Assembly (NCBI GenBank): GCA_027924585.1
Contig: BSBM01000994.1
Location: 6,455,001-6,519,000 of the forward strand
Reading direction: 5' to 3'
Source of the DNA: Larix kaempferi
Taxonomy: Eukaryota; Streptophyta; Pinopsida; Pinales; Pinaceae
DNA: 64,000 nt
Below are positions 29,247-42,095 of the stretch, piece after piece. The notes under the pieces are model-generated. The model was not told where the DNA came from and made no database searches. It saw only the letters and a list, made by a program, of their open reading frames with translations. The position numbers were made by a program, and so were the translations under genes. Numbering within the stretch: the stretch's first letter is position 1; each line of letters opens with the position of its first letter.

Positions 29247-29852
29247 TGTTAAAATTCAATATGCTAAGACAGAAAATAGCAGAATTACATTCCATTTCAC
29301 AATAATAGCATATACAGGATCACTGAAGAAACAACAAGCACAGCATAAACACAAGAGACAGAGATTTATCCTAGGAAACCCTCATGGGGTAGAAAACCCA
29401 GCAAAGCTTCCTCAATATAGATGACCAGCAATAAACAAAGATGAAACCCTGAGACATGATATCCTCCTCCACAATAGCAGACCTCTCCTCCACAAGTGCG
29501 CTATCCTCAAGTGAGTGAGTGTGTGTCAAATGAGGAACACACCTCCTCTATTTATACACTACTCTGACACATCTTTTACACAAGTACACGTAGGCTCGTA
29601 TTTAACCAATGGGTTAAATACCCCACTACAACTGACTGGGCCGACCCCTCTCGGGTGGTCTAATAACCCTTTGACCCACATAACACATAAAGGGCCGACC
29701 TCCACTAGGGAATTCTAATAACCCAAGTTACCACATTCTGACGGAGGAATAAACATCTCCGGATATACAATAAGATCTTTACGGAGGAATGAAACATCTC
29801 CGGAATAATAAAGTACAATTATAATATTCTTTGAAGTTACAATATCTCAACA
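29247..29852 (-). repeat. Element A 5' LTR (minus orientation)
   Basis: 606 bp, paired with 1158-1763. A minus-strand TATAAATAG lies at 29548-29556. It is followed by the GATAT target duplication (29853-29857). Confidence 0.93.
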
Positions 29853-29857
29853 GATAT

Positions 29858-30557
29858 TTGTGCAAAGGCTTTAGTATAGTCAAAATCATTGCAAAGTTCC
29901 AATAAGGGCCTCGTGGCCATAGACTCCCTGTGTACAAACTCCTAGGTTATGATTATCACATAACCTTGGCCTTTAAACTATCTTTTCCAAAGTTTACTTC
30001 TAGCAACCCGCAGGCCTGTGGTGAATTGTATTTTAGCCTTCTAGGGTAATACAGTTATGTCAGGCACACCTGCGACAATAGAACGCAAGAGAGGGTATTA
30101 GCAAACAATGCTAGTAAGTCCAACAAACCCTATCATATACCCATTCCTCTCGGAAACCTTGCCAGGGTATGTAGTTACCTTCCCCTGAATGATTAGTAAC
30201 CACCATGTGAGCAATATATCGACATCAAAGGAGCTCATTACCTGAAGTTGACATTAGACATTTGAATTTAATCACATGATTTCTTAAACAGTAAGAAGTA
30301 TATTTTTCTACCTTGGTACCAGCATTTACAATTGTAATAAAAACATGCCATCCTTTGTTTTCCACATCGCTTCCACAATACTAAACTCATACATAGAATA
30401 GACCAGGTAAAACGAAAGTCTTAGGATTTAATTTGTTTACCTAAGTATGGATGTTTTTACTCGATATTATATTTAATGAATAAATCGTTTCGCTGTAAGT
30501 TAGTCACTATTGCAGGTAGGAAAAATTTCAAATTTTTGCTATTTTGGGGATATTACA
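29858..30557 (+). repeat. Element C 5' LTR, right piece
   Basis: It continues the LTR interrupted at 1157 and aligns with about 43531-44232. It ends GGGGATATTACA just before the primer site. Joined to 1-1157 it gives 1857 bp, against 1859 bp for the matching part of the 3' LTR. Confidence 0.9.
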
Positions 30558-30559
30558 AG

Positions 30560-30571
30560 TGGTATCAGAGC
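30560..30571 (+). other. Primer binding site of element C (tRNA-iMet)
   Basis: TGGTATCAGAGC lies 2 nt after the 5' LTR end. Confidence 0.93.
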
Positions 30572-30741
30572 GAGTTACAAACACTAAGTGACCTATTGGG
30601 CTCACTACCAAACATATCTGCAGATACAAGAAAATGTTTAAATTATTGTATTATGTTTTTTTTTGGAGAAGAATTAACTAACACATTGTTTTTCGACAGT
30701 AGATACTTATATAAATTTCAGATATAGGCAGTAGCAGGAAA

Positions 30742-33700
30742 ATGAATGCAGAACAAGACAACAATGTACGAGGCAATCTAAATTCCCCACCACGAGAGCA
30801 AGAAATTGTGGTGGAGCTCAACTCAACTTTGGAGAAATCCATGCAGCAGCTATAGGAAAAATTCCAGAGTTTCAGGGATGAGAATATGCAAGAAAGAAGG
30901 GAACAACGGGCTATAAATGAAGCTTTACTCCAACGCCTAACAAGGGAAAAACCCCTTGAACATCCTACTCTCTCTGTCAACTCTCTTAACACTAGGAAAG
31001 CAGCTAGTTACAAAATAGAAGAGCAAGTAGAACAGAAATACAAATCATGGGAAGAGGACTATAAGAGCTCTTCCAATGACAATGGATCTCCACCTCCTTG
31101 CAAGAAAAGGAGGAAGAGTGATGATATCCTACAAGGGGAGCTCAGAAAGATAAGAGCCCCAATTTATGACGGGAAAGTTAAGTTAGGAGAAAAGGCTGAA
31201 GAATGGTTGTTAGGGATGAACAAATACTTTAAGGTTCATAATTACTCCAGTGAGATGCAAGCCCGACTAGCCATATACAACTTAAATGGGAAAGCTGCCA
31301 GATGGTGGCGGGACTTAAAACACACCAAGGGACAAGAGCTGCGAGACATAAGCTGGGACACTTTTAGCAGAATATTTCAGGATAAATATACGTCTGAGAG
31401 ATTCTTCAACAAGAAGATAAAAGAATTTCATGAGCTGAAAATGGGTTCCCTGACTATGGAAGCTTTCATAAATTGGTTCTTAGACTTGCTGCACTATGTG
31501 CCTTATATTAAGGACGAGAAGGTGAAAATCCAGTAGTTCTTGGGTGGGCTGCCACCAAACTTTAGAGAGAAGATAGAATTTGACATGCCCAAAACCCTTG
31601 ACATAACCCTACATAAAGCCAAGCTGTGCTATGAGCATGGGCAGCCAAGGAACGACAACATCAACAGAAATAGGGACAGATTCAGGACCTTCTCAAACAA
31701 CCGCAGACCGGGTTTTAGACCCCCACCATTTCAGAAACATAACAATAGTTTCCCACCCAACAGAGGTTTCAGCCGACCCCAAGCTCGACCAAATGCACCC
31801 CCACCACTAGCCAACAGGACAGCCTTCAACAAAGGGGCAAAGACAGTCCCACCAACTATTTCTTATTGGAAATGCCAGGGACCACATTACTACCGAGACT
31901 GCCCCAAAAAAACATATGGGACTTTACACAACATCCGAGCAGAACCTACAGTGGAAGACATGGCAAAGACACCTAGGATTTATGCCGCCTTTAATGGCCG
32001 GCAGGCAGATCATCAAGCCACCATGGTAGAAATTGAGGGTAAGATATCTAACACTGCCATTTCAGTTTTAATAGACCCCGGTGCTTGCTGAAGCTACATC
32101 TCTCCTAGGATAGTAGAAACTTGCAAACTAAACCGAGAAAGTCACAAAGCACCATGGCTAGTACAATTAGCCACAGGTACCAAACGGAAGGTCTCCGAAC
32201 TAGTTAAGAGTTGTGAGATAGATTTGAACGATTTTTTAACTAAGGTAGATTTGAACATCTTACCGCTAGGATCTTATGACGTAATAATAGGCATGGATTG
32301 GTTGGAAGGACATCATGCCTTGTTGGATTGCTTGAATAAGTCAATCCTATGCACCGATGGTCAAGGGAACCGAAGAACCATCCAAGGCATACCTAAGGAA
32401 GTATCAGTACGACAGATATCGGCATTACAAGCAAAGAAATGCTTAAGAAAAGGTTGTAAACTATTTTCAATCCACCTTCAATCAATAGAATCCTATAGAG
32501 AACAAAGGATAGAGGACTTCCCGATACTAGTATAATTCAGAGATGTGTTTCCTGAGGAGATACCCAGGTTTCCACCCAAGCGGGACTTAGACTTTTCCAT
32601 AGAATTAACACCCGGATCCGTACCCATCTCTAGGACCCCGTACCGTATGAGTACACCAGAGCCAATAGAGCTCATGATTCAGTTACAAGAACTAATAGAC
32701 AAGGGGTACATTCGACCGAGTGTATCTCCCTGGGGAGCACCAATCCTCTTTGTTAAGAAGAAGGATGGCACGATGCATATGTGCATTGATTACCGCCAAC
32801 TCAACAAATTTACCATCAAGAACCGTTACCCACTCCCTAGAATCGATGACTTGTTTGACCAAGTCGGAGGAGCAAAAATCTTCTCGAAGATCGACCTGCG
32901 ATCCGGATATCACTAGGTGAGAATCCGTGACGAGGACATCAGTAAGACCGCGTTTCACACCCGATACGGCCACTACGAATTTGTAGTAATGCCTTTCGGT
33001 CTGACGAATGCACCTGCAAACTTCATGTGCATGATGAACAATGTTTTCAGCAAGTACCTCGACAAGTTTGTTTTAGTCTTCATAGACGATATCCTAATCT
33101 ATTCCAAGAATGAGGAAGAACATGAGGAACACCTCTGAATAGTCCTACGGATATTACGAGAACATCAACTGTATGCAAAATTTAGCAAGTGTGATTTCTA
33201 TAGACCTCAGATACAGTACTTAGGGCACATCATTTCAGAGAAAGGAATAGCATTTGATCCCGAAAATATCAAATCTATCGAGGAATGGCCCACACCTACG
33301 TGTGTTTTCGACATACGATCATTCCTAGGTTTAGCCGGTTATTATTGAAAGTTCATAGAGAACTTCTCTCAGATCGCTTGCCCCATGACCGCATTACAAA
33401 AGAAAACCAGTAAGTTCATCTGGATAGACAAGTGCGAAGAAAGTTTTCAGAAGTTAAAACAACTTCTGATTAGTGCACCAATACTATGAATTGCCGACCC
33501 AAATGGGGACTTCGTGGTTTGTACTGGTGCAAGCAAGGAAGGACTCGGTGGAGTCCTTATGCAAGATGATTTTTCCATCTATGAGTCAAGGAAGTTAAAG
33601 GAACATGAGAAAAACTATCCTACTCATGACCTCGAATTGCCCGCCATTATCCATGCTCTAAATATGTGGAGACATTACCTCATGGGTAAGAAATTTCTAC

Positions 33701-35354
33701 TAAAGACAAACAACATGAGTCTAAAATACATGTTCGATGAACCCGACCTAAACGCTAGACAGGATAGGTGGTTAACCTTCCCTAGTGAATATCACTTTGA
33801 ACTAAAACACATCAAGGGGAAAGAAAACAAGATCGTCGACGCCTTAAGTCGACAAGCTTATATGTTATATGAGGTAACCAAAAGTCGAACTAACTCCAAC
33901 TTACATGACAGAATTAGAACGACATGCCAAAATGACTGGTTCTATGTCGAGATCCTTAAAAAGATCTAGGAAGATAGGCTTTTTCAACAATAGAAAGAAT
34001 ACAAGATAGATGAATCAGGATTGTTATGGTCAAAGGAGAGACTTTACGTTCCCGAGGGGAAAACATTAGACCTAACATACTCACCGAATTCCATCGGAGC
34101 CCCTATTCAGGACACCCCGGATATCAAAAGATGATTGCATCCGTAAAGAAACACTACTTTTGGCCTAAACTGAAAGTCGACATCGTATTGTTCATCACGA
34201 AGTGTCAAGAATGTCAGTTGATCAAAGCGGAACACCAACACCCCTCTGGACTACTTCAACCATTACCCATTCCAGAATGGAAGTGGGAAGTAATAAGTAT
34301 GGATTTTATTACAGGCCTACCCAAGAGTAAGAAACAAAATGACTCCATCTTCGTAGTAGTAGACAAGCTGTCAAAAGCCACACATTTTATACCAGTAAAA
34401 TCTACCTACAAGGCAGTTCACATTGCGGAAATCTTCCTAAAGGAGATTTTTCGGTTACACGGGATACCCAAAGCAATTATCTCTGACTGAGACACAAAGT
34501 TCACTAGTAACTTCTTGAGAGCATTGTTCTCCGGACTGGAAACACAACTTCAGTTTAGTACCGCATATCACCCCCAAACCGACGGACAGATGGAACGAGT
34601 AAACCAAATTCTGGAGGATATGTTGAGAATGTATGTCATGAACAACCCCACTAAGTGGGAAGACTATTTACACCTCGCAAAGTTTGCATACAACAACGGT
34701 TATCAAACCTCGGCCAAAATGAGTCCCTTTGAAGTACTCTATGGTCGAAAGTGTCGGACCCCCATCACCTGGGATAGCCCAGTGGACCGGCTTATGCTAG
34801 GGCCAAATTTACTAAAAAACTTGGAACAATTAGTCTCCAAGGTACAACTGAATTTAAAAGAGGCACAAGACCGCCAAAAGAGTTACGTAGACAAGAAAAG
34901 AAAGGACAAAGACTACCAAGTCGGTGAACATGTTTTCCTAAGAATCAAAGCGAAACGAAGTTCGTTAAGATTGAGACGTTGCGGTAAACTAGCCCCAAGG
35001 TTTTGTGGACCATTTGAAATACTAGGCAAGAAGGGCCCAGTAACATATGAATTAGCCTTACCAACACACATAAAAGTTCATAATGTTTTTCATGCTTCCT
35101 TATTAAAGAAATATGTATACGATACTAAACATGTTATTGATTGGTCCTTATTATAGGTGGAGCCTGAAGGGGAGTTCACACCAGAGCCACTCCAAATTCT
35201 GGACAAGAGAGAGGTTCAGCTTAGGAGGAGGACCATTACCCAGCTAAAAGTGCAATGGAGGCACTTTGGACAAGATGAGGCCACTTGGGAGAATGAGGCT
35301 ACCATGAGAGAGGCATACCCCGCCTTGTTTCATGAGCTCATTCCTAGTCCCTAG
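30742..35354 (+). pseudogene. gag-pol: Element C gag-pol polyprotein, 12 premature stops and one frameshift
   Basis: One frame can be followed from the ATG at 30742 to about 34060 and, after a one-base loss in an A-run, from there to 35354. Gag shows AARWWRDLK and a damaged zinc knuckle (YWKCQGPHYYRDC, first Cys lost). Protease reads DPGAC where DSGA is expected. RT has [20 protein letters not shown] and FIDD. RNase H shows TGAS where T-D-A-S is expected. Integrase shows SMDFITGLP, AIISD, HPQTDGQMERVN. A chromodomain follows (LKVQWRHFGQDEATWENE). Stops lie at 30853, 31534, 32089, 32533, 32914, 33136, 33346, 33487, 33967, 33991, 34488 and 35154. The order RT, RNase H, integrase, chromodomain fits a Tekay/Del-type chromovirus. 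It is not functional. Confidence 0.93.
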
Positions 35355-35377
35355 AAACACCGAGACAGTGTTGTTCT

Positions 35378-35390
35378 AAGTGGGGAGGGA
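35378..35390 (+). other. Polypurine tract of element C
   Basis: AAGTGGGGAGGGA abuts the 3' LTR start TGTAATATCCC. Confidence 0.9.
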
Positions 35391-37702
35391 TGTAATATCC
35401 CAACTTTTTGACTAACTATATTATGAGGTTATATTGGGTCATGGCCCCAATATGTGTATATTATTATTCTTGACATAGCATTAGTCTGTTTTGATTTATT
35501 CCTTCGTGAGTTGATATATTGGGCATGGACCCTGAATTGTTTTCATTATTGATATATGCGAGGCAGGAGAGCCCGAATGAATAAACTATGTTGCATTTTG
35601 AGAATTGGTTACAAATTATGATATACTGAGATTATTCCTTTTGTTACATTATACTATGGAGAGCATGATTTACATGGTTGATTATTTAGTGTGTTGAGCA
35701 TGGACCCAAAAACACACGAATGACCTATATACTGGGCTTAAGCCCCGATGTATTTAGAGGATTTTATTTCGTACTGGGCCTGAGCCCCGATGTACGTTGA
35801 GTGTTGGGCATGAACCCTAGAGCACTCCAAGCTTGGAAGAAATGATTACTGGATCCGAGGCCACTTAAATATCCTAGATTTGCCTCACAACCACATTCTA
35901 GCTCTAGTGTTGAGCAGAGCGTCTGGAATTGCACTAGCGTAACGCCCATGTGAGAGTGTTGAGTTAGACGGCTCTGAAGAGCACCTGGGGTTATTAATCT
36001 CAAGTGTTGAGTCGAGAGGACTCTGAATAGCACTTACGTATCTTAACACAACTATTTCAACTTGATTAAATAAATCTTATTATCATCACCTACTGCGGGA
36101 ACTACCATGTTAAAATGAGGGATCTGACATGCAAAGGGAGAGACTAGAGGTGCCTTACCAGCTTGCCGAAATCGTCCAAAGAAATGGACCCTATCCTTAA
36201 AAAGAATTAAAAGAAGTATCATGTGAACAAAGTGCTTAAAAGGTCCCAAAGCTAAAATTGATTATTGTTTAGAGATTATAAGAATAATATTGTTATTATT
36301 TATTCGTCTACATATATATGTATGCATAAGTGGGCTACCGCTTTTATAAATGTTATTTATTAATATTTAAAGTGGAATTATAAATTATTTATTATTATTA
36401 TTATCAAAAAGATTTCAGATCAAAACACTTTGATAAAACAAAGTGGGAAGTCCTAGTCCCAAATTAACTAGCAGTTAAGTGAACAAATAATATTCTTATA
36501 TATATATATATATAATTTAAATTGTTTTAAAGAAACCAGTAAATTCCAACAGTCATTTTGAAGATGTTCCTACTTAAGGAGGACAGACCCCAAAGCTTGG
36601 GGGATCTTCATCTTTTTATTTTGGTATTAGTGTGCCAAGAAGAAATCTCTGTTCTAGAAGGGAACTCTGCTCATAAATTTTCCAGATCTGAACCAGCTAC
36701 ACATCTAGGGCCTCTACTTCTCAGTTTGCATGTCAGAACCAACTCGAGGGGATTCTTACTGAACCAGGAACGGTTGTAGAATTATGGTTGGGAGGAACGT
36801 GGTAGTCCCAAAGTCATCCATCCAATATCAGTTAACAGGTCAGCTAAGAGTCTAGTAGTTTTCATTAATTAGTTGGCTGAGTGTGCAGGTTATTATCGGT
36901 AGGAGCAAGTTATAGGAATCAGCAGGGTATTATCAGCAGGAGTAATCTACAGAAATTCAGCACATACACAATTTCTATGAGATTTTCCCATTTAATTATT
37001 TTATTTTTCTTTTAAAATGGAATGTTAAAATAGTATGGCTTTCTATACTAGCTTAAAATTCGAGAATTGCCCAAAATCCAATGGCATTGCCTAACAAGTC
37101 TAGCTAGCTAGCCTTTGCTAGTCAATCGTATTGTGGTTTTACTTCATCAAAGTCTAATATTTTATCTCTCTCTTATCTGTCCATAGTTTCTCGTTTAAAT
37201 TGCAGCATAATTATATAATTATTGAAATCGTTTTAGCATAACTCATTGATTTCTAGAATAAATTTTATAAAATCAGCTGCTCAAATTTATATCAAATTCA
37301 GCAAAACATCCACTACAGTCAACCATATATTTTCTATCACAAAAAAAATAGAGAGATTGATATTTTCTGCTTCATCGAATTAAATAGTTTCCCTATTACA
37401 TATATATTCTATTACAAACACAGAAGTCGACTTTTTCTTCTTCATTGATTTATTCTATTACGAAAACAGAGTCATTAGCTAGGACAGAAATCGTTACTTT
37501 CTCATACACTTGTCTTCTCATACACAGAAACAACATTTTATATATCTATCGCCACTACCTATCACCTTAGCATTTCAAGGAGTCATCGGGCCTTTCCAAA
37601 ACACACAAACTTAGCCTTCGGTCAAATCAAGAACTTATACCAACAGCCATACAGTACTTTCAACAATGAATGCAAGTGTTACAGATGTACACGCAGGTGC
37701 CT
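35391..37702 (+). repeat. Element C 3' LTR, left piece
   Basis: It starts TGTAATATCCC and runs to the element D insertion. With 42096-44232 the LTR is about 4449 bp, long even for this group. It contains repeated GGGC-NNNN-GCCC-like words near 35730-35800. Otherwise it is AT-rich with no credible gene. Confidence 0.88.
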
Positions 37703-38089
37703 TGTTAGGAACCCATGTCAACCCTTCTCTTTACTATGTTAGTATATTGTTGTTGGACGCATATGCTTTGTAAGTCGTCCCATAGTATTTGTTGATTCAT
37801 AGTTTATATTAGCCCATAGTATTGACCCATATTATTGGATGCATATGCTTTGTAAGTCATCCCATAGTATTATATGTCCCATGGTTTTGACCCATAGTAT
37901 TGGGCATAGACTTAGTATATAAGTGTGTGTTGAGGTCATTGAAGGCACCGTGAAGTTAATTGTATTGAGCTTGCTCAAAGGAGGTTGCCCCCTCGAAGTG
38001 GCTCATGATCAATATAAAAGTGATTCTAAGTTCTATTATTTCTGATATCTCATGTATTTGCATTAATTAATTATTGCAGGTTCATCTCA
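37703..38089 (+). repeat. Element D 5' LTR
   Basis: 387 bp with TG...CA ends and a TATATAAG core promoter motif at 37916-37923. Contains repeated words CCCATAGTATT and TTTGTAAGTC. Confidence 0.92.
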
Positions 38090-38091
38090 TC

Positions 38092-38103
38092 TGGTATCAG
38101 AGC
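38092..38103 (+). other. Primer binding site of element D (tRNA-iMet)
   Basis: TGGTATCAGAGC lies 2 nt after the 5' LTR. Confidence 0.92.
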
Positions 38104-39160
38104 ACTTTCTTGGGCTCGTTGGGTGGAATTTCTGCCAAATCTTTTTTTCACATCTATTGCAGCTTCGGATTTGGGAATAATCCCTATCCGCTTAACTGTG
38201 GGAAGTACTTGGGCATAATCCCTAAAACTCATTGTGAGGAGTACCACAAGAACCCCGAAGTAGTTGGCCCATTGAGAGGACCTGCCAGCGAAAAGAGCAA
38301 CGACCCCTAGCTGATTGACTAGTTCCCACCCGTGAGGTAAACCAAGAGCTGTCGTTTGTGGCAAAGCGGTTATCAGTTTTACCTTAGCCATGGAGTGAGG
38401 AGTACTGCCCCAATGCGCAAGCCGTCAGACAGCATTGGTGGCCGAGTGAAACCCCTGAACTGTTAGGAAGCCGCACATACCTGGGGTCCATATCTATTTT
38501 CAGCTGAACTGTTGTCGATCCCTGCTACGTCGTTTCAAATCCAGCCGTTCAGATCCATTCTTAAAGCCGTTCTAGATCCAGTTGTTTTCAATCCATTCAG
38601 CGTCGTTTCAGATCCATCTATTTCCGCTCACTTCTGGGCCGTTGCAGATTTATCTGTTCCAGATCCCTTCCGAGCCATAGCCGCTCCAGTCTGAAAAAAA
38701 CAAAAAACAAAAAAAACAAAAAAACCAGTTTTTTCTCCATATCTCCCTTGTTTTCACTTTGTTTCCCTTGAAATTTTCAGGGAACCCCTGTCATCCCATT
38801 CTGCATATTTCATTCCTGAGGACCCTATCCCCAATTCCCCTTCCAAAAGCCCAAAATCCCACATTTGTCTATTTTTAGGGTTTTCCATAACTTCCTCAGA
38901 TTTCACCCAATCACCTTCAAATTTTACCACAGAGTTGCTTTCCGAATTCTGCTTCTTTGTCTCCCTCTGCCAAATTTTCCCATCCTTTCACCCCGCTTCT
39001 GAAATCCTCATTTTTTGCTTCCTTGTCTCTTCGACAGTGTCCAAAACCTAGTCAAACCCCAATTACCCTTCAGATTTTTTCCCAAATCCAGATTTTCCTT
39101 TATTGAAGCAGTTTCTGTTTTTGTTTTTCTACCGAGTCAACCAAAAAAAAACTCCTGGTT
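38104..39160 (+). other. Element D leader
   Basis: About 1 kb of pyrimidine-rich sequence between primer site and gag, including repeated AGATCCATT/TTCAG words (38510-38690) and an A-rich run at 38695-38725. No coding sequence is recognised. Confidence 0.55.
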
Positions 39161-41554
39161 ATGGTTGTCAACCACGTAGGAGCAAACACCATGGAGGAAG
39201 CACTTGCAGCCATCCAAACCAAACTCCAAGATCTGGATGAAAAATTTCTCAGCCTCCATCTTCAGCATTCAACCATGAACAATAACCGACAGCTAGAATC
39301 TTTTGCAGCCATCGGGTTCTCTTCTTCCAGTAATTTTTGTGGGTCGAAGCTTGATTTTCCTTGCTTCGATGGTACTGATCCGACTGGATGGATATACCGA
39401 GCAGAACAATATTTCAGTCTACATAATACTTTTGATGTCCAGAAAGTTCCACTTGCATCCTTTCATTTGGAACAAGAAGCCCTTCAATGGTACCGTTGGT
39501 ACATCAAAGCTCATCCCGAACCAAACTGGACAGATTTTTGCCAACTCCTTTTGCCACGATTTGGTCCTAGTGCTTTTGATGACTTCACAGGAGCACTCAC
39601 TAAACTTCACCAAATGGGCATAGTGAGAGAGTATCAGACAGAATTTGAGAAACTGGCCAATCACACAGAAGGATTGTCTGATGAATTCTACAGGAGTTGT
39701 TTTATCAGTGGTCTCAAGGATGAAATCTGCTCAGAGGTCAAAATTTTATGTCCCAACACAATGATGGAAGTCCTAGGGTTGGCTAAGTTGGCAGAGGACA
39801 AGATCGCAGCTCAACAACGCTCCAAACCCACCTTTGTTCCCTTCAGAAATATGGGTTCCCAATGACCTCCCATCACGCCTGCTCCTCAACCAACTCCTAT
39901 CAAGCATTTGTCTAAAATAAAGATGTAGGCACGCCGAGAAAAAGGGCTTTGTTATAATTGTGATGAGAAATTCACTCGGGGACATAGATGTGTTCAACAA
40001 AAGCTCTATCTCTTGGATGTGGATTCTCCGCCTGCCTCAGAACTTGACGAAGAAGCTCCAGATACAGTAGATGATTAGGTCGATGTTCAACACCTTCCTG
40101 TTGACACCCCATCTCAGGACAACCCACCCGAGATCTCTCTCCATGCTGTAACCGGTGTCACCACTCCACAAACAATGCGAGTCATGGGATACTTCAAGAA
40201 GCTCCCTCTTACCATACTCATTGATTACGGTAGCACTCATAACTTCATTGACCCTCGGATTGCCAAACAGGCTGATTGTTTTGTCCATCCTTGCTCCAAC
40301 TTTGAAGTCATGGTTGCCAATGGGGGCACCTTACCTTGCAAGGGGAAGTGTCACAATGTGCGTATCTCTAGGGAAGATTATAACCTGCACTCTGATATGT
40401 TTTCCTTGTCCTTAAGCGGATGTGATGTGGTTTTGGGTGTTCAATGGTTACACACACTTAGCCCCATCTTATGGGATTTTGCGGAACTTTGGATGCAGTT
40501 TTCAATCAGTGGGGCACAACACAAATTAATGGGCTTACAACCAGGGTCTCTCCGCATCATCAGTTCACATCGTCTGGAAAAAATCCTTAAGAAGAATTCA
40601 CATGGTGTCATCGCTCAGCTCCATTCCATTCAGATGCACCCATCAATGGTCTCCACTACTTCCTTGGATAGATATGCAGGTGTCTTTGCTGAACCAATGA
40701 GCTTGCCGCCTTCAAGAGACCTTTCCGGTAAGAATTTAGTCGCATCTACCTCTCAGCAGGAATTGATGGCTATTTTGCATGAAGTACAAAAGTGGCAGCC
40801 ATACCTATTAGGGAATTATTTCTGCATCAAGACTGATCTCCCGAGTCTGGAAAATTTTCTGGAACAATGGGTCTCCTACCCAACACACCTGAAATGGGTT
40901 ATCCAACTCATGGGTTATCCCTATGCGATCACTTACAAGAAGGGTAAGGACAATATAGTGGCAGATGCTCCTTCTCGCACAATTGATGACCCAGTTTCTC
41001 TTACAGCTCTTTCTCTGCTTGTTCCAAATTGGTTTCAATATGTTCAACGGGGCTATCTCTTCTATGAACTCCATGCTTCTTCATCAGCAGGGCACTCTGG
41101 GTTCTTCAAAATGTATGACCGGGAATAATGTAACTTCTTTTGGCAGGGACTAAAAATGACAATTCAACAGATGGTGGCTTCCTGTGATACTTTCCAGGTC
41201 AACAAGGGTGAAATGACACTCCTTTCGGGATTGCTCAAACCCTTGCCCATCCCTACACAGCTTTGGCCAACTATTTCTATGGATTTCCTAGCAGCACTCT
41301 GGTGGTACAATACCACATCTCAAAAGACACCATATGAAGCAGTCTATGGACAGACACCGCCAGTTCTTCTTCCATACACCCTTAACATTTCCCCAGTTCA
41401 GGAAATTAACTCAGTTCTTCGCAACCACGATCAGATTCTTCTCATTCTGCAGGATAATCTTCACATGGCCAGAATTCGCCTGAAAGAACAAGCCGATCAG
41501 CACCGTTCGGAGCGCATTTCCCACGCAGTTGATAGGGTTCTTCTTCATCTATAG
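39161..41554 (+). pseudogene. Element D gag-protease with RNase H and integrase remnants
   Basis: One frame with stops at 39863 (TGA), 39926 (TAG), 40076 (TAG) and 41126 (TAA). Gag (39161-39862) has the usual core, for example GWIYRAEQYFSLHN and WYRWYIKAHPEP. A zinc-knuckle-like CYNCDEKFTRGHRC follows near 39950. The protease region has DYGSTHNFID, with Tyr where Ser is expected, and VVLGVQWLHTL. After LPPSRDLSG (about 40728), where RT should begin, the frame jumps to the middle of RNase H (VASTSQQELMAILHEVQKW) and runs to KGKDNIVADA. Integrase keeps GHSGFFKMYDR and WPTISMDFLAAL, then jumps to NTTSQKTPYEAVYGQTP. A degenerate chromodomain-like tail continues to about 41690. Confidence 0.9.
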
Positions 41555-41690
41555 CCTTCCAAGCAATCCTCCCTGACACTCCGAAGGCATCAGTGGCCCG
41601 CAATGCAACCCGAGGACGCTACCGGGGAACCACTCCTTCAGATTTTGCAGCAATTTCTCCAACCAAAGCTTTGAGGACAAAGCTTTTTCT

Positions 41691-41703
41691 AAGGGAGAGG
41701 GGA
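41691..41703 (+). other. Polypurine tract of element D
   Basis: AAGGGAGAGGGGA directly before the 3' LTR. Confidence 0.9.
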
Positions 41704-42090
41704 TGTTAGGAACCCGTGTCAACCCTTCTCTTTACTATGTTAGTATATTGTTGTTGGACGCATATGCTTTGTAAGTCGTCCCGTAGTATTTGTTGATTCA
41801 TATTTTATATTATCCCATAGTATTGACCCATAGTACTGGACGCATATACTTTGTAAGTCGTCCCATAGTATTATATGTCCCATGGTTTTGACCCATAGTA
41901 TTGGGCATAGACTTAGTATATAAGTGTGTGTTGAGGTCATTGAAGGCACCGTGAAGTTAATTGTATTGAGCTTGCTCAAAGGAGGTTGCCCCCTCGAAGT
42001 GGCCCGTGATCAATATAAAAGTGATTCTAAGTTCTATTATTTCTGATATCTCATGTATTTGCATTAATTAATTATTGCAGGTTCATCTCA
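41704..42090 (+). repeat. Element D 3' LTR
   Basis: 387 bp, about 97% identical to 37703-38089. TATATAAG is at 41917-41924. Confidence 0.92.
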
Positions 42091-42095
42091 CGCCT

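Larger units (their letters stand above)
1158..29852 (-). mobile_element. Element A: degenerate Ty1/copia retrotransposon, interrupted by element B
   Basis: It has two 606-bp LTRs (1158-1763 and 29247-29852) beginning TGTTAAAATTC and ending CTCAACA. The perfect 5-bp target duplication GATAT is at 1153-1157 and 29853-29857. The element reads on the minus strand: a tRNA-iMet primer site abuts the right-hand LTR and a purine tract (minus-strand AAGGGGGAG) abuts the left-hand LTR. Without the 21-kb element B insert it is about 7.5 kb. The only recognisable coding sequence is the C-terminal half of a copia RT plus RNase H at 4134-4993. The rest is noncoding-looking sequence and about 2 kb of tandem repeats near the 3' LTR. 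The two LTRs differ at about six positions that I could see. Confidence 0.93.
37703..42090 (+). mobile_element. Element D: nonautonomous Ty3/gypsy chromovirus with RT and integrase core deleted
   Basis: 387-bp LTRs at 37703-38089 and 41704-42090, starting TGTTAGGAACCC and ending GTTCATCTCA, with about eleven differences. Flanks TGCCT (37698-37702) and CGCCT (42091-42095) are a 5-bp target duplication with one C/T change. It has a primer site at 38092, gag from 39161, and a purine tract at 41691-41703. The coding frame stays in register to 41554 but lacks almost all of RT and the integrase catalytic core. Confidence 0.93.
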
